From the NCBI GenBank assembly GCA_903825695.1, contig CAIKBP010000032.1, positions 1 to 6,076 of the forward strand: a DNA stretch of 6,076 nt, given 5' to 3'. Of this stretch, positions 1-6,076 are shown piece after piece. The stretch is from an uncultured Verrucomicrobiota bacterium. GTDB lineage: Bacteria > Verrucomicrobiota > Verrucomicrobiia > Palsa-1439. The stretch's first letter is position 1. The number at the start of each line of letters is the position of its first letter. The position numbers were made by a program, and so were the translations under genes. The notes under the pieces were generated by a model. The model made no database searches and was not told the origin of the DNA. It saw only the letters and a program-made list of their open reading frames with translations.

Positions 1-222
1 GCAGCCTGCAAACGTGCTATCGCCAGCGGCAGATGCCATTTTGGTTTCCGCAGACCATAAAACGCCAACAACTTGTCGTATAACTCATTCCACGTGATTG
101 CAGTCGGCCCGCACACGGAATCCCATGGCGCGAGCCTGATGGACGACTTCCGTGCCGATGAACCCCGTCGCACCCGTGACGGCTATCAATGGCCCGTCAT
201 TGTGATTCCACAGGCCGTTCAT
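1..222 (-). pseudogene. NAD-dependent epimerase/dehydratase (extended SDR) remnant with internal deletion, partial
   Basis: From an ATG at 222 the minus strand encodes a Rossmann nucleotide-binding start, IAVTGATGFIGTEV, with the GATGFIG glycine motif, then HQARAMGFRVRA. This frame stops at 85-87. From about 116 down to base 1 another frame, shifted by +1, is open and reads GPTAITWNELYDKLL, then a stretch with KPKWHLPLAIARLQA. That resembles the C-terminal half of extended SDR epimerases (the 'G-P-x-x-x-T-W-x-E-L' region). The middle of the family (catalytic YxxxK and most of the Rossmann fold, roughly 180 residues by my estimate) is absent, so the gene looks like an internal deletion with a frame change. 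The junction lies in about 106-116. The start overlaps the nagA end by 26 bp; a TTG at 189 is an alternative start. A misassembly could also create this join. The gene continues beyond base 1. Confidence 0.65.
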
Positions 223-1384
223 ACTCAACCCGCCCCCCGATGACCGTCTTCTCCAGCACGAACGATGGTGAGAACACCACGATGTCGGCATCTCGTTGCG
301 GCTCCAAGCCTCCCTTGTGTCCGCTGAGCCCAAGCGCCCGCGCCGGGTTCATACTCGCCATCCGGACCGCATCCACCAACGTAACACCGGCCAGTTCAAC
401 CATGTTTCTCACCAGCTGAATCATCGTAGCCACACTGCCGACAAGCGCCGATCCATCCGTCTTCATCCCGACGCCGTCCCGCACTACACCCCGCGCCACG
501 CCCACGTTGAACTCCGAGCCATCCGCCAGTCCAGCGCCTGCCGTAGCGTCCGTCACTAGACAGATTCGATCCGCGCCCTTTGCACGCACTGCCAGCCGTA
601 GCAACTCAGGATGCACGTGTTTGCCGTCTGCCACCAGTTCCACCATAACGCGGTCGTCTGCCAGAAATGTTTCAAGTGCGCCGGGCATCCTGAACGCGCC
701 AACCTTCGTCGCGGCTGACATCGCGTTGAACAAATGTGTTGCCTGACACAATCCGCGATCAATTGCCGCGCGTGTCTGCTCCGAGTTCGCCACAGTGTGT
801 CCACCGCTTGGGATAATTTCCCGCTCCAGCAAGGCATCAATCAGTTCCAGCGCGCCCGGCAACTCGGGCGCCAGGGTCATCTGCGTTACTGCGCCCTCGC
901 GCTCCAGCCATGGCATGTATTCCGTTGGGTCCGGTGCCCGCACAAATGCTGCAGGCTGCGCGCCGCACTTTTGTGTTGAAAGATATGGTCCTTCGATGTG
1001 CGCCCCAAGAATCTGCGCGCCGCCGAAGTTGTGTCCCACGGCTCGCCCGATGGCGTCCAGCGCCGCCGTGATCTTCTCGCGGGAATCCGTCACCGTTGCT
1101 GGCGTCATCGCTGTCGTCCCGCCCGCAATGTGGAATTTGGCAATTTGCGCCAGCACCTCTACACTGCCTTCCATTGTATCGTGCCCCAATGCTCCGTGAA
1201 CGTGCAAATCAACGAACCCCGGCGCCACAAACCCGCCTTGGGCATCGATGACCCGGGCATCCTCGGGCCAGAGAACCTGTGAGGTGGGCGCGATCTGCTT
1301 GATTTTACCCCCTTCGATGATGACGCAGTGCTGCTCCAGAATCGAACGCGGCCCGATCACTCTCCCGTTGATAATCACCATCAT
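197..1384 (-). CDS. nagA: N-acetylglucosamine-6-phosphate deacetylase
   Basis: Encodes 395 residues, close to the usual 380-400. It belongs to the amidohydrolase superfamily (TIM barrel with a small beta-sandwich made of both ends). NagA removes acetate from GlcNAc-6-phosphate to give glucosamine-6-phosphate in amino-sugar and cell-wall recycling in the cytosol. Visible motifs: PGFVDLHVHG with His61/His63; IEGPYLS with metal-ligand Glu131; SGGHTVANS with His196; ATHLFNAMS with His217; VADGKHVHPE with His256/His258; LVTDATAGAG with catalytic Asp279; and the C-terminal NPARALGL and DADIVVF segments. Position 143, usually His in the E. coli enzyme (GTHNP), is Gln here (GAQP). Two Met codons open the ORF (1384 and 1381) with no clear Shine-Dalgarno. 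It is separated from comEC by 145 bp and may have its own promoter. A related amidohydrolase with a different N-acyl substrate is possible, but the NagA assignment is strong. Confidence 0.88.
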   Translation of the reverse strand: MMVIINGRVIGPRSILEQHCVIIEGGKIKQIAPTSQVLWPEDARVIDAQGGFVAPGFVDLHVHGALGHDTMEGSVEVLAQIAKFHIAGGTTAMTPATVTDSREKITAALDAIGRAVGHNFGGAQILGAHIEGPYLSTQKCGAQPAAFVRAPDPTEYMPWLEREGAVTQMTLAPELPGALELIDALLEREIIPSGGHTVANSEQTRAAIDRGLCQATHLFNAMSAATKVGAFRMPGALETFLADDRVMVELVADGKHVHPELLRLAVRAKGADRICLVTDATAGAGLADGSEFNVGVARGVVRDGVGMKTDGSALVGSVATMIQLVRNMVELAGVTLVDAVRMASMNPARALGLSGHKGGLEPQRDADIVVFSPSFVLEKTVIGGRVEYERPVESQ

Positions 1385-1393
1385 GGCCGCGAC

Positions 1394-1422
1394 AATATGA
1401 CTCCGTCTTCAAACCCAGACAA
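1394..1422 (-). promoter_or_regulatory. Weak sigma70-like promoter candidate for nagA
   Basis: On the minus strand, TTGTCT (1417-1422) and CATATT (1394-1399) are separated by exactly 17 bp; each matches four of six consensus positions. The -10 box ends only 9 bases before the nagA ATG, so the transcript would be nearly leaderless. This agrees with the lack of an evident Shine-Dalgarno before nagA. Matches of this quality occur by chance, and sigma factors of the host are unknown. Confidence 0.22.
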
Positions 1423-1443
1423 GCCCCGAATCCGTTTCGGGGC
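1423..1443 (-). terminator. Perfect 8-bp inverted repeat downstream of comEC (possible terminator)
   Basis: GCCCCGAA (1423-1430) pairs perfectly with TTCGGGGC (1436-1443) around a 5-base loop, giving a GC-rich hairpin on either strand. It sits about 87 bp past the comEC stop and directly upstream of the nagA promoter candidate, where a comEC terminator would be expected. On the minus strand the stem is followed by TTGTCTGGGTTTG, which is only mildly T-rich, so it is not a classical intrinsic terminator. A palindromic operator for nagA is the other reading. Confidence 0.33.
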
Positions 1444-1529
1444 AAGTCAGGAATCACTTTTTGATCGTCTTGAGCCACATGAAACCCTGCGTTCGCAACG
1501 TGCTACATCTTTCGTGGTCACGTCGGGTG

Positions 1530-3974
1530 TCAGAATCCAATATTGCTCGGCCATTGCGTACGCAATTGATAACCATGCCCCGTAAACAGGATGGTCACCG
1601 CACCGGTCTCATCGGTCCGCAATAGTTTTATGCCGCGTTCCTTGAGCCGCTCGCGCAAGTCCGTATCAGGATTCCAACCGCTTGGACGCATGTTGTTGAC
1701 TTCCAGTACCACCACCTCGGGCCGCGCCGCCGCGATGAATTCCGGACTGCAATAGGTTTCCTTCCCATGCTGACCGCGCACGATCACCGAGGCGTGCATA
1801 TCCGCGCCAGATTCCAGCAACCGTCGCTCTACCGTCTCGCCCGTATCCGACATCAATAACACCCGGGTCGTGCCGACTTTGATCGCCATTACCAGCGCAT
1901 TATCGTCGCTTCGGGCAGAAATGGCTTTCGACGATGGATGAAGCACTTCCACGCATACACGATCGCCGGCTGATAGCGTGTCCCCAGCCCGCAGGGCGCG
2001 CACCGGAATCCGGCGTTCATTCACCGTCGCCAGCCACTGCCGGCCATACTTTGAGAGTAACGGCGCGTCAACACGCAGCGCCCGCGCAACTGGGATGTTA
2101 CTCAGAACCGCGCTCAGCCCTCCTGCGTGCGACTCCACGCCACGGGTCAACACGACGGCACCGAGCCGGTCCACACCTTGCGATCGCAAGAACTCCGGCA
2201 GCACGCGCGCCCCGTCCCATTTTCCGCCGCCGTCTATCAGCCAGTCGTTCCGCTCGCCGGGCACGTTCAGAAACATCGCCGAACCGTCGTTCAAGCTGAG
2301 CACAGTCAGTTCCACTGTGTCACGGCGTAGACTAGCTATCGCCAACACGCCTCCAAACACTATGGCAATGGCCAGCGTCATTAGCCGCCACCGCCACGGA
2401 ATCAATCGACTCAACAGCACCACTCCCAATCCATAATACGCTGCCACTAACCACACCGGCGGCGCTTGCACAAACCAGTGACCTAGTGGCATCTCGCCAA
2501 GCCACTCCACACTACGTGTCACGACCGCTAGCAACAGAAGATTGGCGTTGTTCAATGTCAAAGCAAGCCAAGGCCAGGCGGCGTGGGCGATGGTCGCCAC
2601 CAAACCCAAGCTGATGATCGCCGTCAACAGCGGTATCACTAACAGGTTGGCCATGATGCTGACCGGTGTGAACAGATGAAAATAGACAGCCAGCAGCGGC
2701 ACCAACCCGACCCACGCTGCCAGCGAGCAACTCAGCAGGCGGACACCGTGCCGCATTGCGGATTCTGCCATGCTACGCCATCTCGACACAAAGCGACGCG
2801 GCAGAAATGGATCCGGGGCGACTCGGCGATTCAGTCGCACTTCGATGCGCGGTGTAAGCACCACGATGGCAGCGACCACGGTGAACGAAAGGAGAAACCC
2901 GCCATCAAAAAGCTGTCTCGGCTCCCAGACGAGGAGCACCAACGCTGCTACTGCGAGATTGTTTAATCCATCTGTTGGCCGCACCAGCATCCAGCCCAAC
3001 AACCACGCGCTCGCCATCACCAAGGCGCGGACTGCCCCCGGATGCGCCCCGGTGGCAAACACATACAACGCAACCAACGGAATTCCGACCAAGCCGCTCC
3101 ATCGCCGTGGAACTCTGGCCAGCCGCAGAAACACCAGCAGGATCCCCAGCACCAATGCGACGTGCAACCCATTTATGGCGAACACGTGAAACACACCGGT
3201 CCGCCGGAAATCTTCGTAGGTGTCGGTTGGAATGTCGGAGCGTTGCCCGATGACCATTCCCATTAATACGCCGGCCAGCTTTGGCTCGTCCTCCAATCCG
3301 TGGTGCAGTGCCCGCTCAAATTGTTCCTGCATTCGCAGAGACAGGGCAATAAACGGATTTCCTCGGCCGCGCGCCAGAATACTGTATTCATCGGCCTTGC
3401 GAACGGTTGCGGTGAATGCGATGTTTCGCTGCCGCAAGTAGCTCGTCCAATCGAACGTGCCCGGGTTGCGCGCCGGCGTCGGCGTGCGCATCAATGCCGC
3501 GCATTCAATGCGGTCGCCATACTGCAGCGGCTCCGACGCATCGGGAGCGCGGTCTTGCACAAACATCATGACCCGCCCCTCGGCCCGAATCCAGTTCGTC
3601 GCGGTTCGTATGGCGTCCAATTGCAGCGTGAACCGCTGCTGCGCGCCATGCGCATTCTCAGTGTGGTTGACGCTGCCCACTATATCGCTCGCAATCAAGC
3701 CGCGCAGAGCAATATTCTGATCATGCTGCGAAACCAGCCGAGTGACGTGATGTAGCGAAAAGGTGGTCGTGCTCTGCCGATACGAAAACATTCCCGTGGC
3801 TAATACTGCGCCGAGCAGCACCGGCAGCGAAGCGCGCGTACGATACAGCATGAAAAAAGCGATCAGCAGTCCGAACGCACCGTAACACATCCACTCCAAA
3901 CGCCAGTGCGCCAATGACCCCAGCCATATCCCAACAGCGAACACAACCGCCAGTCCTGTGAGCGGTCGTTTCAT
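1530..3974 (-). CDS. comEC: ComEC/Rec2 family DNA-uptake channel with degenerate metallo-beta-lactamase domain
   Basis: Encodes 814 residues with the three-part ComEC order. First, N-terminal hydrophobic helices (about 5-65) and a DUF4131/OB-like soluble domain (about 75-200). Second, the polytopic Competence domain (about 230-550) with signatures VFHVFAINGLHVALV (261-275, usually H-x-x-A-I-S-G-L-H), GAHPGAVRALVMAS (309-322) and FDGGFLLSF (356-364). Third, a C-terminal beta-lactamase-like domain (about 555-800). ComEC moves single-stranded DNA across the inner membrane during natural transformation; the C-terminal domain is proposed to degrade the other strand. Here the canonical T-H-x-D-x-D-H motif reads TRGVESH (610-616), the usual G-H-H-G-S reads GQHGK (734-738) and the late Y-G-H-P reads GWNP (766-769), so most metal ligands are missing, while Asp710 and His616/His736 remain. 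The start overlaps the thiD stop by ATGA. No other competence gene is visible in the window. Confidence 0.9.
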   Translation of the reverse strand: MKRPLTGLAVVFAVGIWLGSLAHWRLEWMCYGAFGLLIAFFMLYRTRASLPVLLGAVLATGMFSYRQSTTTFSLHHVTRLVSQHDQNIALRGLIASDIVGSVNHTENAHGAQQRFTLQLDAIRTATNWIRAEGRVMMFVQDRAPDASEPLQYGDRIECAALMRTPTPARNPGTFDWTSYLRQRNIAFTATVRKADEYSILARGRGNPFIALSLRMQEQFERALHHGLEDEPKLAGVLMGMVIGQRSDIPTDTYEDFRRTGVFHVFAINGLHVALVLGILLVFLRLARVPRRWSGLVGIPLVALYVFATGAHPGAVRALVMASAWLLGWMLVRPTDGLNNLAVAALVLLVWEPRQLFDGGFLLSFTVVAAIVVLTPRIEVRLNRRVAPDPFLPRRFVSRWRSMAESAMRHGVRLLSCSLAAWVGLVPLLAVYFHLFTPVSIMANLLVIPLLTAIISLGLVATIAHAAWPWLALTLNNANLLLLAVVTRSVEWLGEMPLGHWFVQAPPVWLVAAYYGLGVVLLSRLIPWRWRLMTLAIAIVFGGVLAIASLRRDTVELTVLSLNDGSAMFLNVPGERNDWLIDGGGKWDGARVLPEFLRSQGVDRLGAVVLTRGVESHAGGLSAVLSNIPVARALRVDAPLLSKYGRQWLATVNERRIPVRALRAGDTLSAGDRVCVEVLHPSSKAISARSDDNALVMAIKVGTTRVLLMSDTGETVERRLLESGADMHASVIVRGQHGKETYCSPEFIAAARPEVVVLEVNNMRPSGWNPDTDLRERLKERGIKLLRTDETGAVTILFTGHGYQLRTQWPSNIGF

Positions 3975-4759
3975 ACTCTCAAAACGCGGTAATTCCCCAC
4001 TCGAACTGCGCTCCGAAAGGCGCGCGTGATGAAATATTTGGCGTGGCGCACTGCCGTTGGTAGATCATATCCAAGCGCCAGGTTAGCAGAGATCGCTGCG
4101 GAAAACGTACAACCCGCGCCGTGTGCTCGGATGCCGCGCATGACCGGGACGCTGAACTCATGCGTGACACGGCCGTCATGCAGGATGTCCACAACCCGAT
4201 TACCGATGGGCAAGTGACCGCCTTTGACGAGAAACGGGACGCCAAATCGCCCCGACAACGCCTCTGCGGCTTCGCGCAAATCCGCGAGTGTCCGAATCTC
4301 GCGTCCATAGAGCATTGTAGCCTCATCATAATTGGGCGTCACGACGGCCGCTAGGGGGAACAGACGGCGCCGCAGCGCGGTGATCGCGTCCTTCTTCAAG
4401 AGTGACGCGCCGCTTGTTGCCACCATGACAGGATCCACAACGAGATTGTGAAGTTTGCGGCGGCGGAAACCGTCCGCAACCACCTCAATGATGGCAGCGT
4501 CGTATAATATGCCCGTCTTGGCGGCTGCAACAGGGAACGCTTCGAATACGCAATCCATCTGCGCCGCCACGACGCTTGCTCTAATTGGTTGTACAACTGT
4601 GATGCGTTGGGGGTTTTGTGCTGTGACGCAAGTGATGGCGCTCGTGCCAAACACGCCGTGGGCGCGGAATGTTTTCAGATCCGCCTGAATTCCCGCGCCA
4701 CCGCCGCTGTCCGACCCGGCCACGGTCAACACCACCGGTACTGACTGTCGTACTTTCAT
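3971..4759 (-). CDS. thiD: Hydroxymethylpyrimidine/phosphomethylpyrimidine kinase
   Basis: Encodes 262 residues, close to the roughly 266 of E. coli ThiD, in the PfkB/ribokinase fold. ThiD phosphorylates HMP and then HMP-phosphate to HMP-pyrophosphate, the pyrimidine half of thiamine, in the cytosol. Visible motifs in order: TVAGSDSGGGAGIQADLKTF (12-31), the substrate-binding N-terminus; VTAQNP (45-50); AKTGILYD (80-87); VVDPVMVATSG (107-117); TPNYDEA (141-147); LVKGGH (177-182); and the anion-hole/catalytic segment HGAGCTFSAAI (213-223) with Cys217. The usual segment is HGTGC, so Thr is replaced by Ala, as is common in the wider PfkB family. The ATG at 4759 is preceded by a G-rich GGGCGGG that may act as a weak ribosome site. 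It overlaps comEC by 4 bases and lies 71 bp after the DJ-1/ThiJ-family gene. No TPP riboswitch can be made out in the 71-bp gap. Confidence 0.93.
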   Translation of the reverse strand: MKVRQSVPVVLTVAGSDSGGGAGIQADLKTFRAHGVFGTSAITCVTAQNPQRITVVQPIRASVVAAQMDCVFEAFPVAAAKTGILYDAAIIEVVADGFRRRKLHNLVVDPVMVATSGASLLKKDAITALRRRLFPLAAVVTPNYDEATMLYGREIRTLADLREAAEALSGRFGVPFLVKGGHLPIGNRVVDILHDGRVTHEFSVPVMRGIRAHGAGCTFSAAISANLALGYDLPTAVRHAKYFITRAFRSAVRVGNYRVLRV

Positions 4760-4830
4760 ACCCGCCCGAAGACCGATACTATCCCGCCGGATACTGTATG
4801 GGAAAACAAAAGGGCCAGAGCATGCCGGTC

Positions 4831-5386
4831 CTACAGCTTCGCCAAGACGCTCCGGTTTACTTCAGCAACCTTCTCAGAACCACAGAGCAGTTCGACGAGT
4901 TTGAACGCAAACTCCATCGCCGTCCCCGCCGCCCGGCTCGTTACCACGGGACCGTCCACGACGACACGCTCGTCAGAGACCCTCGCCGTTGCCGCAGCCA
5001 TTTCGGTGCGGACTTGCCGGATGGCTGGTTGCCGCACGATCATGGAGCACACCACACGCTGCAAGCACGGTTGGTGCGGCACAGATGGCTGCAAGCCGCC
5101 GGTTCTTCGCCCGCAGGACATCGATGATGCGCCGTATGTGCGGGTCGGCGCGGAGGTTCGCCGCGCCAACCTGGCCGCCGGGCATGACAAGCATATCGAA
5201 CTCCTCTGCGCATACGTCGTCGAGCGTGCAATCCGGCAGGTGTTTGGTCTTGCGCGATGCTTCGATTGGTCCGGATTGCGTCCCAGCGACCACGACTTTG
5301 ACATCCGCCCGTCGGAGGATATCGATGATGGTGATGGCTTCGATTTCCTCAAAGCCAGGAGCCAGCGGAACGAGCACTTTACTCAT
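4831..5386 (-). pseudogene. DJ-1/PfpI (ThiJ) family protein, frameshifted
   Basis: The ATG at 5386 opens a frame ending at 4973 (137 aa) that matches DJ-1 well for about 124 residues: VLVPLAPGFEEIEA with Glu16, VMPGGQVGAANL (67-78), LAAICAAPTVLAACG with the nucleophile-elbow Cys102, and ATSHPA with His122. It then leaves the family. The next frame, ending with the stop at 4831-4833, supplies the missing C-terminus: RVSDERVVVDGPVVTSRAAG and AMEFAFKLVELLCG. Dropping one base at 5014/5015 joins them as SHPAVRTEMAA and gives 184 aa, the normal family length. This fits a 1-base insertion or a sequencing error; there is no long homopolymer or known slippery site. The intact family includes proteins with chaperone, protease, deglycase/glyoxalase-like or redox roles; many were named ThiJ. 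The start overlaps the upstream gene by ATGA, so it belongs to the FHA-led block. Confidence 0.85.
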
Positions 5387-5802
5387 GGGTGCATCTCGAT
5401 CGGACGCGATGACGGAGTCGTACCGATGTCAAGCGGCGACGGCTCCGTGCCGGTGTCGAGCTTAATGATGCGCGCGACGCGGTCTCCGCGTCCGTCCAGC
5501 GCGAACCGCACGGCCACTATGTCTCCGGTCTTTAACCGATCCATGCTGAGCTCCTCCTTGCCGTGAAAAACCCTGGTGCGGTCGGTAAGCCAAAACGTCT
5601 GGAGTCCGCTCTTCGTTTGGATCGTCAGTGTCTTGCGCACAGCATCCAACTTCTCGAGGCGGCCTTTGGAAAACGGCACTGTGGGCGCCACTACCATGGC
5701 AGATTGCTGCGTAACTGTTCGGCCAAACAGCGTCATACCGACGAGGGTGGACCATAAAAGACAACCGGATACAAGGAGGCGAATTCTGGCCGCCGAGTTC
5801 AT
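5383..5802 (-). CDS. Small exported or membrane-anchored hypothetical protein, DUF5666-like
   Basis: Encodes 139 residues. The N-terminus has Arg6 and Arg8 followed by a hydrophobic stretch (about 9-26, LLVSGCLLWSTLVGMTLF), so it is a Sec signal peptide or single anchor; the rest would be periplasmic. The body (about 45-115) begins KGRLEKLDAVRKTLTIQT, continues with WLTDRTRVFHGKEEL and LKTGDIVAVRF, and ends VARIIKLD. This pattern of G-x-L-x-x-I/L-D ... T-L-T-I ... T-D-x-T-x-V ... L-K-x-G-D-x-V-x-V resembles the small beta-barrel DUF5666/OB-like secreted proteins, whose function is unknown. The C-terminal 25 residues are low-complexity and rich in Pro, Ser and Thr. It overlaps both neighbours by ATGA (FHA gene upstream, DJ-1 downstream) and has no obvious Shine-Dalgarno, so translation is probably coupled. 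The family assignment is from pattern only. Confidence 0.72.
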   Translation of the reverse strand: MNSAARIRLLVSGCLLWSTLVGMTLFGRTVTQQSAMVVAPTVPFSKGRLEKLDAVRKTLTIQTKSGLQTFWLTDRTRVFHGKEELSMDRLKTGDIVAVRFALDGRGDRVARIIKLDTGTEPSPLDIGTTPSSRPIEMHP

Positions 5803-6076
5803 TGCGCTGGTAATGATCGTATGGCAGTCTGCGCGCCGGGTGGCGATGGCGGCGCTGTACTGTCGACCGATTCAGGCGGCGCGACCATGTGTGGTATTTG
5901 GCGCAGGACGGCATTGCCCACGTCGGCTTCCAATTCGAAGACCAGCGTCGTGTTGCCGATCTGGATTTTGTCGCCGTGGTTCAGCGGCGTATCGTAGATA
6001 CGAGCACCATTGCGGTAGGTGCCATTTGCCGAACCAAGATCTTTCAGAACAAATTGTCCGCTCACGAAACTGATAC
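5799..6076 (-). CDS. FHA-domain protein, C-terminal part (truncated by window edge)
   Basis: About 91 residues are visible before the stop at 5799-5801. The first 46 or so are the second half of a forkhead-associated domain: the signature DLGSANGTYRNG (Ser, Asn, Gly and Thr of the phosphopeptide-binding loop kept), then LNHGDKIQIGNTTLVFE, which matches the usual L-x-x-G-D-x-I-x-I-G ... L-x-F end. FHA domains bind phosphothreonine peptides, commonly in Ser/Thr kinase signalling, secretion or cell-envelope regulation. A 45-residue tail rich in Pro, Ser and Ala follows, with no further domain. The frame stays open to base 6076, and the GTG at 6065 lies inside the domain, so the real start and any N-terminal domains are outside the window. 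It overlaps the next gene by ATGA. Confidence 0.85.
   Translation of the reverse strand, partial: ISFVSGQFVLKDLGSANGTYRNGARIYDTPLNHGDKIQIGNTTLVFELEADVGNAVLRQIPHMVAPPESVDSTAPPSPPGAQTAIRSLPAQ

Noticed and set aside
198..200. ATGA overlap at the nagA stop as the start of the next gene
   Set aside because: That ATG frame meets TGA after four codons and does not encode the Rossmann motif; the ATG at 222 or TTG at 189 are in the right frame.
4760..4830. Terminator, TPP riboswitch or promoter between the DJ-1 gene and thiD
   Set aside because: There is a short T-rich run (CCCTTTTGTTTT) but no stable hairpin before it. The gap is too short for a THI element, and no -35/-10 pair has good spacing and matches.
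4831..5043. Separate gene starting at an internal ATG (5043) and covering the DJ-1 C-terminus
   Set aside because: The sequence continues the DJ-1 family exactly where the first frame leaves it, so it is the second half of one broken gene.
5761..5802. Lipobox VSGC at residues 11-14 of the DUF5666-like protein
   Set aside because: The hydrophobic core lies mainly after the Cys and only about five residues separate it from the Arg pair, so it does not have lipoprotein signal geometry.
6063..6065. GTG as the start of a short 88-aa FHA protein
   Set aside because: The codon falls in the middle of the FHA domain, and the frame is open upstream to the window edge, so it is an internal Val.
5576..6073. 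Long plus-strand ORF (165 aa) antisense to the FHA and DUF5666-like genes
   Set aside because: Arg/Cys-rich composition without domain motifs, and it lies fully opposite two genes with clear family patterns. It is a shadow of their codon bias, as are the other plus-strand ORFs in the window.

Overview
This is a bacterial chromosomal window of moderately high GC. Every convincing gene lies on the minus strand, so transcription runs from base 6076 towards base 1. There are no rRNA, tRNA, CRISPR or transposon signatures. The source looks like an environmental Gram-negative bacterium. The style of the ComEC C-terminal domain and of NagA reminds me of Verrucomicrobiota (Pedosphaera/Limisphaera-like), but that rests on memory of those families, not on a search.

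Layout in transcription order. (1) 6076-5799: C-terminal part of an FHA-domain (phosphothreonine-binding) protein, cut by the window edge. (2) 5802-5383: a small exported or membrane-anchored protein of DUF5666-like style. (3) 5386-4831: a DJ-1/PfpI (old name ThiJ) family gene whose frame is broken by an apparent 1-base insertion near 5014. (4) 4759-3971: thiD, hydroxymethylpyrimidine (phosphate) kinase. (5) 3974-1530: comEC, the DNA-uptake channel, with a decayed metallo-beta-lactamase domain. (6) 1384-197: nagA, N-acetylglucosamine-6-phosphate deacetylase. (7) 222-1: a sugar-nucleotide epimerase-like (extended SDR) gene in which an N-terminal Rossmann segment is joined out of frame to a C-terminal segment, so it looks like an internal-deletion remnant. 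It runs off the window.

The genes are packed tightly. FHA/DUF5666-like, DUF5666-like/DJ-1 and thiD/comEC each overlap by the four bases ATGA, which suggests translational coupling in two blocks (FHA to DJ-1, and thiD-comEC) separated by 71 bp. A 145-bp gap separates comEC from nagA. It holds a perfect 8-bp inverted repeat and a weak sigma70-like promoter, so nagA may start its own unit. The nagA end overlaps the start of the epimerase remnant.

The genes do not form one obvious pathway: they cover signalling, protein/glycation quality control, thiamine synthesis, DNA uptake and amino-sugar catabolism. I found no convincing new defence or mobile system. The most useful observations are the two broken genes, the loss of metal ligands in the ComEC beta-lactamase-like domain, and a substituted active-site position in NagA.
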